64,000 bases of DNA from Euglena gracilis (lineage: Eukaryota; Euglenida; Euglenophyceae; Euglenales), in contig CP154955.1 in the NCBI GenBank assembly GCA_039621445.1, positions 50,993,384 through 51,057,383 of the forward strand. Reading direction: 5' to 3'. Both the position numbers and the translations under genes were made by a program. Below are positions 1 through 9,140 of this stretch, piece by piece. Positions within the stretch are counted from its first letter, which is position 1, and each line of letters begins with the position of its first letter. The notes beneath the pieces were generated by a model. It was given only the letters and a program-made list of their open reading frames with translations, did not search any database and was not told the origin of the DNA.

Positions 1-334
1 GGGTAGCACAAATAATCACGAATCAGAATTGAGGGTCTTCAGCACGAATTTGTGGGAAACCCTGCACCAACGCCGCAACATGGCAAAAATTGTGAAAAAT
101 TCCCCTCCTGCAGAAGTGCACACATTCCCAAAACTGCACTTTCCGCAATTTTTCTGCATTTTTTTTTGAAGGCCTCCAATATCAATCCCCCCCCGGGGTC
201 GACCCCCCACCTGGATTTTCGGGTCTATTGCGCCAAAAGAACTTTTGGCAGGCTGGGCAGGACTGGGAGGGTCCAGCCTCCCCCACCAGGCTTTTTTCCA
301 CACTGCCCGGGAGTGTCTCCCGCAAACCTCCGCC

Positions 335-403
335 ACTGAACAGAATGGTTGCACGGCACTGAACAGAATGGTTGCACGGCACTGAACAGAATGGTTGCAC
401 GGC
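335..403 (+). repeat. Tandem repeat, three copies of a 23-bp unit
   Basis: Three perfect consecutive copies of a 23-bp unit that begins ACTGAACAGAATGG. The array ends about 40 bp before the presumed start codon of the AP-4 sigma gene, so it probably lies in the promoter or 5-prime leader. No function can be read from the sequence. Confidence 0.9.
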
Positions 404-444
404 CGTTTGCTTTCACAGGCCGAGCCCCTACCCATGCGGCATGG

Positions 445-541
445 ATGATCCATTTCATTCTCATCGTCAACAAGCAGGGGCAGGTCCGCCTGGCCCGCTA
501 TTCCTGCTGGCTGCCGGTGGAGGAGAGGAGGGAGAAGGAAG
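445..541 (+). CDS. AP4S1: AP-4 adaptor complex sigma subunit, exon 1
   Basis: Encodes MIHFILIVNKQGQVRLARY and then a less conserved stretch. This is the characteristic start of clathrin-adaptor small (sigma) subunits and is closest to AP-4 sigma. AP-4 is a heterotetramer that sorts cargo at the trans-Golgi network; sigma forms part of its core with the large and medium chains. The ATG at 445 was chosen because family proteins start at this residue; an ATG at 441 is in another frame. The exon ends one base into a codon at a GT donor (542). Downstream exons at 2,279, 4,479 and 5,899 continue the protein. The exon between 541 and 2,279 (family region around E-V-I-x-x-C-L) was not found. Confidence 0.85.
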
Positions 542-2278
542 GTGTGGGCCTCTGTTTGTTGCTTCTGAACTGGGATTGCGTACCCGGGGGGGGGGGCTGC
601 ACAAGGGCAGGTGGTGGTGGTTGGCACCAGGGTGGGTGGTGGGTCCCCCTCAGGACCACCCACCAAACCTGGATTTAAGGAAAATTGTTGAGGAAAAATG
701 ATGAAGAAACATCAGGAAGCAATGTGTGCCGAAAAAAAAAACGACAGGCATCGCATGAGAAACCATGAGGTAGAGGCGTAAAGTTTTATTTCAGTTTTTT
801 TTCTTCGGCGCTGAAGGAAAATTTTGAAACAAAATCCGGTGCCCTCAGAAATATTGGAAGGGGTGACCCCCTCCATCTTAGACGGCCGGGAATGCACTTT
901 TCATTTTTGGTGGTTTTTTGCGCACCTGCGCATTCTTTTGTGACCAAGTGTGTCGCCACCACTTGAGCAGAGCAAAGAACAGATTTGGATTGCAACCTCC
1001 TTGGGAAGGCCCCTGTGGCGAGAAAACCATGCAAGGAAAAATCCTTCGGTGCTGGATGCGCCAGTGGAAAATTTCGACCCTAAGTCAGCGTGGGAGTAGT
1101 TGACCACCTCAACTACTAGTTAAGTAGTTGAGGTGCTATGTATGGGGGGTTTATCCCACCTGTGGCCAGTGTATCCACAAGCATTTGATTTTTGAACTCA
1201 ACCCAACTCAAACTCAATTTCTTCTGACACAGGAAATGCCATCTGAAAGTGTCTGCGTCGGCGCGATTCTGCTTGTTCTTTCATCCCTGATACCCAAGCC
1301 TCCAGTGACGTGGAAAGATTGCTTTAATCGCACTTCCTTTTGAATTTCAACTGACTGTAAGCAGGCTTCAAGACTGAATGTGCTGATGTCAAACATATTC
1401 CAGGGCCAGTCAATCACTGACTGGTTTTTCGAAGAGTGGAGTGACCCCCCCCTCCCCCCGGGGTCAGTAAAAAATTGTCCAGGGCAGCCCCCTGTTTAAA
1501 TAAAGAATATACTCTCCCAGAATAAATAAAGAAAATGTTTCAGATTGCCATTTGATCCAGCAAAAGCTTGTGCCTTTTGCTGGTTGCAAGTTTCCACTAA
1601 GACCTCCGTCTCAAACAAAGTCATTTACCCCCCAATTATTGCCCCCAAAATACGCATTTTTTTCACATTTTCCCTAGGCCGGGCGCATTCCCCACCTGCA
1701 TCAGAGGAATCGATATCCAAGGCAGACGCCAATGAAAAACACATTTTAACCTGTCAACGTGAAGCGAATCCAAAGACAATTTCAGTTTGTCGGAAGAATA
1801 CACAAAACCCCAAAATTCGATTTATCAGTCAAACAGAATTCCAAAAAGTGAGGCATTGGGCCCAGGCTTCTTTTTACCAACCCCGGGGGCACCCCCAATT
1901 GGGGGGGGGGTGTCGGTTTATGGACCCTGGCGGTGGCTGCCAACCCATCCAAATTTCTTTTGAGAATGGCCATTTTCTGGACCCGGTGCCAAAGGTGCCG
2001 GGGGTGTGCAAGAGCACAGCCCACCCCAAAACCCGACCCCCCAGGGAGGGTCGAAAGTGCCCTCCCCCTCTCCCTGCCCACAGCACCCTCCCCCTGCGAT
2101 TTTCCTTAAAAAGAAGCCTGGTTGGGCCACGATGAAGTATGATTCAGATACAAAAGTCGGCAGGGGTGACATGCACGCGTGGCGCGTGATGCACAGGATT
2201 TGTCTGACTGCACATTGGGGGCTTTGGATCAATTCATGACCGTGGATATGTGCCATTCCAAACCTGGGTGCTTGCCAG
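542..2278 (+). other. AP-4 sigma gene, first intron(s) with an unlocated exon
   Basis: No convincing coding segment was recognised here, although about 20-25 residues of the sigma family are still unaccounted for between exon 1 and the exon at 2,279. The segment contains homopolymer-rich sequence, a 12-bp-stem hairpin at 1,105-1,135 and C/G tracts near 1,440 and 1,895. The missing exon may be diverged or lost from this assembly. Confidence 0.5.
1105..1135. repeat. Perfect hairpin, 12-bp stem and 7-nt loop
   Basis: The arm CACCTCAACTAC (1105-1116) is followed by the loop TAGTTAA and then the exact reverse complement (1124-1135). It lies in the presumed first intron of the AP-4 sigma gene. Confidence 0.8.
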
Positions 2279-2348
2279 TGAGGAGCTGATCCTTGTGTAC
2301 CGCCGGTATGCTTCTCTGGTGTTCATCGTTGCCGTGGACGAGGAAGAA
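2279..2348 (+). CDS. AP4S1: AP-4 adaptor complex sigma subunit, internal exon
   Basis: Encodes EELILVYRRYASLVFIVAV and then three acidic residues. This is the sigma-adaptin signature (K-L-x-Y-R-x-Y-A-x-L-F). A CAG acceptor ends at 2,278 and a GT donor begins at 2,349. The exon contributes one base to a split codon and then 23 codons, ending in phase 0, which matches the next exon at 4,479. Upstream ORF sequence does not resemble the family, supporting the acceptor choice. Confidence 0.88.
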
Positions 2349-2797
2349 GTGTGTGCGTGTTTGCCAAACCCTGTCTACCGCTTTGATTTGGGATCAGGTG
2401 CATTTTTTGCAGAGCCAAAACAATCAGTCACTCTGGAAAAACAGTCAGCCAGCCCCCCTCTGGGGTGGGGGTGGGCGGGCAATGGTGTGACATATCCCAG
2501 GGTTCAATTTAGGGAGGTTGTGTGGGGTAGATGAGGGAGGGGAGGCCCTGTCAAGGGGATACCCAAGGAGGTCAAATTTTTGTTGTAGCATTTCTTATTA
2601 AGAAATCCCCAAAGTGGCATTTTGGGTCGATTTTGGGTGGTTCTGCCCCAGGGTTCTTTTCAGAAAGGTCGACCCCCCTCCCCGGGGTGCCTGGAAAATG
2701 GAGCTGGCTGGAAAGAAAGTGCCCCCTTGGCTTCCCCCCCCCCCCCCCCCCGGCAAACTGTCACCCTCGGTGATCACCATGGGACCTGTCCCCCCCC

Positions 2798-2925
2798 CGC
2801 CCAACAACCACCCTAAATTTACGACCATTCCCTGGTCGGAGGTTGCAGGTCAGGGGGTGTGTATGACCCCCCCCCTTCTGGTCGCGGGTTGTAGGAACTC
2901 GGTCGTTGGGCAAGGGGGGAGGTGG
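2798..2925. repeat. Dispersed repeat family C, copy 1
   Basis: Shares the run CCCAACAACCACCCT, a CTGGTCGG...GTTGCAGGTCAGG stretch, a TATGACC segment and a GTTGGAACYCGG-like end with 4,633-4,765. Both copies sit in AP-4 sigma introns. The boundaries are approximate and no ORF is present. Confidence 0.7.
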
Positions 2926-3111
2926 CACCTTTGTACTCGCTGACCTGTCTCCTATCCACACCGTCATTTTATTGACCCCCCCCCCCCCCGGGGAGGCGGG
3001 GGGGTGCATTATTTTTTGGTTTTTTTTTGTTTTTTTTTTAAGATTTAAAAGGCATTTCAGGCTTTTTCAGCACAATTTTCCAGGGCGCAAGGGCAGTCCG
3101 GGTATCATACC

Positions 3112-3596
3112 CCCCCCTCTGTCCAACGACCCCCCTATGTCCAATGACCACCCCGGTCAGAGGACACCTTTTCGGAGGTTTGACCAAATTTTTGGTCCCG
3201 GCGTGAAGTGCCGGGACGAAAAATTTTGCCCAAAAATTGGCCAAAAATTTGGCCAAAATGCCATTTTTGACATTTTTTTGGACAAAAATTTGTCAAAATT
3301 GCCCAAAATTTTCGGCGCAAAGCGCCGGAAGGGAAAATTTTGGCATTTTTGGGTGGGCAGGGCGCTGTTCATTGGGCAAGGGCATTCATTGGACATAGGA
3401 TTCTACTAACCAGAGCGGGGGAAAATGTTATTTGACATATTTATTTGGAATGTGCTAAATCAAAAAAGTTACCCCCCCCCCCTATGTCCAATGACCGGCA
3501 ACCTCTGTCCTCTGACCGGGGGGGGGTCGTTGGACATAGGGTAGTGACCAAAAAGGTGTCCTCTGACCGGGGTGGTGGTCGTTGGACATGGGGTCA
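3112..3596. mobile_element. Foldback (inverted-repeat) element with internal hairpin
   Basis: The left arm around 3,119-3,170 and the right arm around 3,545-3,595 are inverted copies. The shared core is ACCCCGGTCAGAGGACACCT and flanking bases, and each arm also has GTCCAAYGAC motifs. The centre has an AT-rich stretch with TTTGGCCAAAA runs and a short palindrome CGGCGCAAAGCGCCGG near 3,313. No protein is encoded, consistent with a non-autonomous DNA element. Confidence 0.65.
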
Positions 3597-3633
3597 AAAG
3601 AAAATTGGTGGGTACCCGGGTCGGGTGTCTGGA

Positions 3634-3962
3634 CCATACCATTGCTTAACACCTGTCCCCCCCCCCCCCCCCCCCCGGGGTGACTGACTGGTTTTTTTCA
3701 GAGTGACTGATTGGTTTTCTTGCCAAGAGCCCCCCCCCCCCCCCGGAGTGAGGTTGGCCCGAAAATGAAAAAAGTGGCTGCCCTGGCACCGAAGGCGCCG
3801 GATTTTTTTTGATTTTTTGAGAATTTTTGGCAACGGTGCCTTGCCAACATAAGCGCATTCAAGAGTGGCCGATCCCCCCCGGGGGTAAAGTGACTGACTG
3901 GTTTTTTTCAGAGTGGAAAGTGACCCCCCCCCCCCGGGGGGGGTCGCTAAGCAATGGCATGG
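3634..3962. mobile_element. MITE family A, copy 1 (329 bp)
   Basis: Terminal inverted repeats CCATACCATTGCTTA and CCATGCCATTGCTTA, flanked by TCTGGA on both sides (3,628-3,633 and 3,963-3,968), a likely target duplication. Inside are two GACTGACTGGTTTTTT-type motifs, long C/G palindromes and the sequence CTTGCCAACATRAGCGCATT. A second copy lies at 46,163-46,483. There is no coding capacity. The transposase that mobilises it is not in this window. Confidence 0.8.
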
Positions 3963-4478
3963 TCTGGACCATCTATTTTGTCACCAGATTATGAGTGAAC
4001 CCCCATGCCCAATGAGTGTCCCCCGTCCAGACCGTCTGGATTATCGCTTTTGTATTCATTGGGCTTGGGCAGGGGAGGCACCAGCGATGCTTCTCCCCGG
4101 AGATAGTTTGTTTTTGCTGAGATTTTGCGGTTACATTTTTGTCCGAGAGAATTCTGCCAGCCCAAATTTTTGAAGGTATTTCGAGGCATTTTGACCAACG
4201 ATTTTCAGGCGATTAACACCAGGCCTGAAGAGGCCAGCAGAAGCCTGATTAAAAGGCATTTTAAGGTTTTTTTGAGGTGGCTTAAATTTTGTTCTGTCGG
4301 CGAGTCGGTCCCTGGACCTGGGCCAAAAATGGTTTCAAATCAATGGATTTCTTTTCCAAAAAGATTTCCGGCACTGATTTTGGAGCTAATTCTAATTCTG
4401 CAGCTAATTCTGGCCAGGTCGGCCGCTCTGAACCCCCCCCCCCCCGGGTTTGAACAGATACCTGCCGCTGCCCCTCAG

Positions 4479-4547
4479 AATGAATTGTCCATCCTGGAGT
4501 TCATCCAGTTGCTGGTTGAGACATATGATCGATATTTTGGAAATGTG
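4479..4547 (+). CDS. AP4S1: AP-4 adaptor complex sigma subunit, internal exon
   Basis: Encodes 23 residues including NELSILEFIQLLVE and DRYFGNV. This matches the conserved sigma segment N-E-L-x-x-L-E-x-I-x-x-x-V-E-x-x-D-x-Y-F-x-x-V. The acceptor CAG ends at 4,478 and a GT donor follows at 4,548. Both ends are phase 0 and match the flanking exons. Confidence 0.9.
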
Positions 4548-4632
4548 GTGTGGCAATGAGTGGTGTCTTTGTGCCATTGGAGGCTAAATTCCTAACCTAC
4601 CCGAAGATCTTTTGCGGTGCCTGCCCCCCCCT

Positions 4633-4765
4633 CCCCCCTTGCCCAACAACCACCCTTAAATTACGACCACCCCCTGGTCGGGGGTTGCAGGTCAGGTGCG
4701 TATGACCAGCCCCCTGGTCGTGGGGGGATGTTGTTGGAACCCGGACGGTGGACAGGGGGGGGGGC
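4633..4765. repeat. Dispersed repeat family C, copy 2
   Basis: Direct-orientation copy of the sequence at 2,798-2,925. It keeps the CCCAACAACCACCCT start and the GGTTGCAGGTCAGG block. The boundaries are approximate. Confidence 0.7.
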
Positions 4766-4971
4766 AGAACCCCCCCCTTTGCCTAAGCGGGCACTTTGTG
4801 GGGCAAGGAAAAAATGTGTCAACAAAGTTTGATGGTTTGAAAGAGAAATACAAATTCTTTTTGGAATTACCTCTGCTGACCCTAGTGGGGTCTCAAATGT
4901 CGCCTCTTTTTCAAGCAATAAACAATGGAAACCATCCATTTGTTAATTTATGTTGCTCCATTCAAATCGAG

Positions 4972-5461
4972 TACCCGCCCCCCCCCCCCCCCCCCCCCGC
5001 CAATTGACGCCCCCGGGCAATTGACGCCCCCGGGCAATTGTCACCCCTGGCTGTGCCGGCCAATTTGTCACCCCGGGAAATTGTCACCCCCGTCCGTGCT
5101 GCCCAATTTGTCACCCCCCACCACAGAAGATGTTTGTGAACTTTCTTTTCGCCGACACGACTCGATTGATCCTCTATTTCGCTAGAACGTGCTGAGAAAT
5201 GTCACATACCAAATGTTCTGCACAATATCACAAACATAGCTTCATTTTTGCGTGTTCACTGGTGTTTCAGATGGTGTTTTTGGTCATTTGGATTTAATGT
5301 GGCCTACATGGGTGGGCAATTGACGCCCCCGGGCAATTGACGCCCCCGGGCAATTGTCACCCCCCTCTGTGCCGGCCAAATTGTCACCCCGGGAAATTGT
5401 CACCCCCCTCTGTGCTGCCCGATTTGTCACGCGACAATTGCCCGGGTGGGGGGCGGGTATG
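4972..5461. mobile_element. Composite repeat element with inverted ends and duplicated arms
   Basis: The ends TACCCGCCCCC (left) and GGGGGCGGGTA (right) are inverted repeats. Inside, two direct arms (about 5,003-5,118 and 5,316-5,431) each contain two GGCAATTGACGCCCCC units followed by several CAATTGTCACCCC / AATTTGTCACCCC units. Between the arms is about 200 bp of unique AT-rich sequence. No ORF is seen. It looks like a non-autonomous element or a small duplicated satellite. Confidence 0.55.
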
Positions 5462-5898
5462 CCAACGCACCCCTTGCCACACCCAATGGAAATGAGTGAT
5501 TTGTAACAATTGCACATACCTCCCACCCTTGAAAAGATGGGGGGGGTTGTTAAAATGTGGGAAAGAACCGGGGGTGGCGAGTAGGGGGAAATTTTGACTT
5601 TCCGGACCACTTTTGTCTGAGCACCACCTGGTTCTTCTATAAATGTCTCAAAATTCTCGAAATTTTGGAGATTTCTGAAGCCTGATTTGGAGAGATATTG
5701 TTGATTTTTGTAAATTTTTGTAAATTCAATGGGGGATTTCCAAAATGAGGAAATTCTTCCTTTTCGGCACAGAGCGCAAACCGCTGGATTTTTTTGCAGT
5801 GGATTTTTTTGAATTGCATAGGCCAAGAAAATTCTTTGGTCCAGTGCCAAAGAATCAACCATTTTGGGACCATCAAGTGAGATTCTCATTGCCATCAG

Positions 5899-6036
5899 TG
5901 TGAGCTGGATTTGATGTTCAATCTGGAGAAGGCCCATTTCATCCTGGAGGAAATGGTGGCCAATGGGTTTGTTGCCGAGACCAATAAGACTCATATTTTG
6001 CATGGCGTGCAGTTGATGGACAAGGTTGCAAATTGA
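5899..6036 (+). CDS. AP4S1: AP-4 adaptor complex sigma subunit, last exon
   Basis: Encodes 45 residues starting CELDLMFNLEKAHFILEEM, then a V-A-E-T-N-K block, ending in M-D-K-V-A-N and TGA. The E-T-N-x-x-x-I-L and terminal x-M-D-K pattern resembles AP-4 sigma more than AP-1, AP-2 or AP-3. The CAG acceptor ends at 5,898; the exon starts in phase 0. It matches the usual C-terminus length of the family, so the gene 3-prime end is intact. Confidence 0.9.
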   Translation, partial: CELDLMFNLEKAHFILEEMVANGFVAETNKTHILHGVQLMDKVAN

Positions 6037-6154
6037 GTGCATTTTGTGTTTGCATGTGAAGGGGTTTTGCAATTTCAGCCCAGCCCAGGGAGGCCAGGAA
6101 AAATGCAACCAACACATTCCATGCTTAACGTGTCGATTTCTGGTTTTTGGCTGG

Positions 6155-6475
6155 AGGCTGCACGGGGTACTGGCTAGCCAATCCGCTGGACACTGGAAAA
6201 AATGGACTCGCTAGACCCCCCCCCCCCCCCTCCCCCCCCTGGTCCCCCGAAAAATATTTTTCCTCCGGCGCTGCGCGCCGAGGTGGAAATGAGGTTTTTA
6301 ATAGGTTTTGGGCTGATTTAGTTCCAAAAAATCCCCAAAATGGCCCCCAAGATTTTTGTGGCAGCTTCGCGCCGGTCACTGGAGAAAAATTTTCCACGAG
6401 CTGGCCACGCTAGAAATCCCACTAGCCAAATTTGTACGAGCTTCAGTCCCCCTACCCTCGGGGGGGTGGTACTGC
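6155..6475 (-). mobile_element. MITE-like family B, copy 1 (reverse orientation)
   Basis: Contains GGACACTGGAAAAAATGG near one end, a GGCGCTGCGCGCC palindrome (6,266-6,280), a TTTTGGG-rich centre and CCCACTAGCCAAATTTG near the other end. The same blocks, reversed, occur at 56,921-57,290 and 58,443-58,850. The boundaries are approximate and no protein is encoded. It lies immediately 5-prime of the element 1 insertion. Confidence 0.65.
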
Positions 6476-6604
6476 AATCCTGCCTCTTTTGCAAGACATT
6501 ATTTTCTTTATGGCGAAAATTTCTGTTTTTTGGGGGTCGGTTTAAAGGAATTTTTTTTTGGCCCGGATTTTGAGGCAGTTTTGCCCCCCCCCCGCTCAGC
6601 CAAA

Positions 6605-6608
6605 TAGT
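6605..6608. other. Target-site duplication TAGT, left of element 1
   Basis: TAGT directly precedes the left LTR and is repeated at 21,382-21,385 right after the other LTR. It could be read as 5 bp (ATAGT) if the terminal A of the LTR is counted. It shows that element 1 inserted as a single unit. Confidence 0.8.
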
Positions 6609-7921
6609 TGTTAACGCGGGACGCCAACCCCGTGTCCGCCCCCGCGAGGGGGAACCCAGGATCGACCTCCGGCGGCGTAGGATCTTTATTTCCCTCCTCA
6701 TTTTCAGGGGATCCAACACAAACTCGAATCCCTTCGGGCTCCATGCATACCCCCCCTTGCATATCCCCAAACATACCTTGGTCACTATCCTTTGTACCCT
6801 CGCCCTCTCCCGGTCTTGGTCCGCTTGCCACTCCCTTGCTTGCAAGACGTATGGGGGAGGGGCCCCACACCCCCCCCTTCCCCGGCTCCAGCCCTTGCCT
6901 CTCCACATCTAAAAAAGAGGACATTTTCAGTAAAATTTTCAGTAAAATTGACTGAAAATCCTTGCGCTGTCCAAATTCTATATCCCCTTTTTTCCTTTGT
7001 TAAAAAAATAGGCACAATACCTTGGGGGAGGGGACGGACGAAAGGTTCAAAGTTCGAGGTAGTGTTCGGTCTTCCCCTTAGGCAAACTTCAACTTCTTTT
7101 GTCGATTGTCTTGTCTTGACCAATGGCAATGATCTTGACCAATGACAATGAATCAAACTTGCAGCCAATAATGAATCAAACTCTCAGCCCACAGCCAAAT
7201 AGATAAACAAAAACAATGGTAAATGGGAAACCCACTGTGGGAAAGAAATCAAAGGTACACCACTTGCCAACAATGGGGGGTAAAAAATCCTTTTTTTCTC
7301 CAACCGCCTTCCAATCCATGGGGAGATGCCCAATGCACTTCTGCCACTCTCCCCCCTCTCCAAATGCATTCCTTCACCTTCCTACATTTGGGCATTGGAA
7401 TTGGAAGTCTAAATTAAGGATACCCCACTGGTTAGGAAAGGAGCCCATCCAGACGCGCTTCGCATCCCCTAAGGACTTCTCCCTTCCCAACCTTCCCCCC
7501 ACCACCCCCCACGCTCTCTTCCGTCCCCTACGAACTCAATGAATCCATCCACATGTACTATGGGCAACAACATGACATCTGCCTCCCTCATCCCCACCCA
7601 AGGGATAATCCAACACACTTCACGCCATGGGGCTTGGGGGCAACAAGGGCTCCTCCCAGGCCTTCATGGACTCCACCCGTGGCGCCCCCCCCCCCCCGGA
7701 CGCCCTTCCCTCAGGCGCTCGACGGGAACAACTCCTGGTGATCCCACCCACATTCACGCCAGGCAAACCTTCCCTTGGCATACAACCCAACAGGTCAAGC
7801 TGTCCAGGGGAAGAACAACAACAAAAACATACCCCAGTACGCAAAGCGTCGCCGGCGAGTATCTTTCCCCATCAATGGGGCCGCACTCCGGGCGCATGTG
7901 GGTTTCCCGGACCCCCCAACA
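6609..7921 (-). repeat. Element 1 3-prime LTR
   Basis: 1,313 bp with TGTTAACG...CCCAACA ends on the plus strand, that is TG...CA with a 4-bp inverted terminus TGTT/AACA. It is about 99% identical to 20,073-21,381. On the minus strand an AATAAA hexamer lies at 6,685-6,690, suitably placed in the downstream part of the LTR for polyadenylation, though this role is inferred. The LTR also carries the start of the Gag reading frame (see 14,776-20,388). Confidence 0.95.
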
Positions 7922-7932
7922 CCCCCCTACTC
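7922..7932 (-). other. Polypurine tract of element 1
   Basis: Immediately inside the 3-prime LTR. On the minus strand it reads GAGTAGGGGGG, purine-rich except for one T, where plus-strand DNA synthesis of an LTR element is normally primed. Confidence 0.6.
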
Positions 7933-8745
7933 AAAAAGTTTCCCCCAGAAACTTCAACCCTTCACCGACCAAAGGGAGGCGGGGTCCGGAAACCCATAAC
8001 CATCGATACTCCTCACTCCCTCACCAACCGGCAAAAGGGACATTTTTTCTTTTTTTGACCGGCCTCACCCGTCGGCCAACACTCCAAACCCTTGCCACCC
8101 TTCACCCAGGGCACCCGTTCGCCTCGGCCTCACCCAACGAAGCCTGGGCGAAAACCAGGGTACTCTTCAAGTATCCGGTCAGCAGCAGCAGCCCGGTCCG
8201 CGGCGGCCGCTCGGTCTACGGCCGCGGCTCGGTCCACGGCGGCCGGCCGGTCCAGCTCCTCCACCAACGGGTGGCACCGCTTGCACACGATCCAGGTTAT
8301 AAACCTGCCACCACCACGGCAAGGATTTGCCGGTGCTCGGGGCGCATTTCCCCAGCGCGGAAACCCCCCCCCCCCGGGGCACTCAGGGGCATACACCGTG
8401 CCCCCCCCTTCCCCGGAGGTGAAAAATCTGTTCCCCCGGGGTGAAAATCCTGCCCCCCCCCCCCCCCCCCCCTCCTCGGGGGCACGGGGGCGGGCGAAAA
8501 TCCTACCCCCCCCCCCCGGGGGCACATTTCCCCCCGGAGACAAAAATCCTGCCCCCCCCCGGGGGCACATTTCCCCCCGTAGGCAAAAATGCTCGCGCCC
8601 CCATCAGGGGGGGCAAGGGCATGCTCTCCCAAGGGGCGAAACTTCACCCCGGAGACAAAAATCCTCCCCCCCCAGGGGGCTGCAGAGTTTTTTGGGTTTT
8701 TTTTGAAGGGGCGAATGATCATGCCTTTCCCCGCCCCCCGGGGGA
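7933..8745 (-). repeat. Element 1 3-prime untranslated region with GC-rich minisatellite
   Basis: About 0.8 kb between the end of pol and the PPT. It contains a GCGGCCGC/CGGTC-rich stretch (8,177-8,255) and, at about 8,345-8,690, four or five imperfect units of CCCCGGGGGCACATTTCCCC plus GGAGACAAAAATCCTG with poly-C tracts. Long glycine- or proline-rich ORFs here are artefacts of this composition. No conserved protein domain was seen. Confidence 0.7.
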
Positions 8746-9140
8746 TCACTCCTCCATCTCGGGGGAATTGGACGGGAAATCATGGGTTCGGGCAACTGAT
8801 TCGAACACTTGGGGGATGTCCAAAACCAGTCCCTTCTCTTGGCAATACGCGAGCCAGGGGTCGGGACAGCCACGCAGAAAACTGTCCGATGGCTCCCATG
8901 CCTCAAAAACTTGCCCCCCGGTTGTCCACCGAGTCAAAAACTCAAACCCGTGGACCGGGTGAGGGCGATGGTCCAACACCCGATCGACCACGGGCACCAC
9001 CGGCCGTTGGTCGACAGGATTGGAACCACGGAACACAAGCGGGTATGACTCTCCTAAATCCATGTCCCACAGGCAAGGCTTGAGTTGGTCCCTATGAACA
9101 TCATACAACACACTTTGTTCCGTACGGACCGGACCTGATA
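8746..9140 (-). CDS. Element 1 Pol C-terminus: chromodomain, in a shifted frame
   Basis: After integrase the coding sense continues in the -1 frame with VLYDVHRDQLKPC, the usual sequence after the integrase of Ty3/gypsy elements. It then reads VVDRVLDHRPHPVHGFEFL, R-W and A-W-E-P, a chromodomain pattern in which W and W-E-P contribute to the methyl-lysine cage. Chromodomains of chromoviruses steer integration toward marked chromatin. The frame break relative to the main pol ORF falls around 9,120-9,135. It could be recoding or a one-base deletion. Confidence 0.8.

Larger units (their letters stand above)
2349..4478 (+). other. AP-4 sigma intron filled with MITE and foldback repeats
   Basis: About 2.1 kb between two in-phase exons. 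It holds one copy of a CAACAACCACC repeat family (2,798-2,925), a foldback element (3,112-3,596), a MITE with target duplication (3,634-3,962), and runs of 9-20 C or G. No host coding sequence was recognised inside it. Confidence 0.75.
4548..5898 (+). other. AP-4 sigma last intron
   Basis: About 1.35 kb. It contains a second copy of repeat family C (4,633-4,765) and a composite direct/inverted repeat element (4,972-5,461). The remaining sequence has no recognisable coding content. Confidence 0.7.

Noticed and set aside
8130-8749. Glycine- or proline-rich ORFs in element 1 3-prime region
   Set aside because: Compositional products of C/G tracts and a 45-bp minisatellite; frames are open on both strands.
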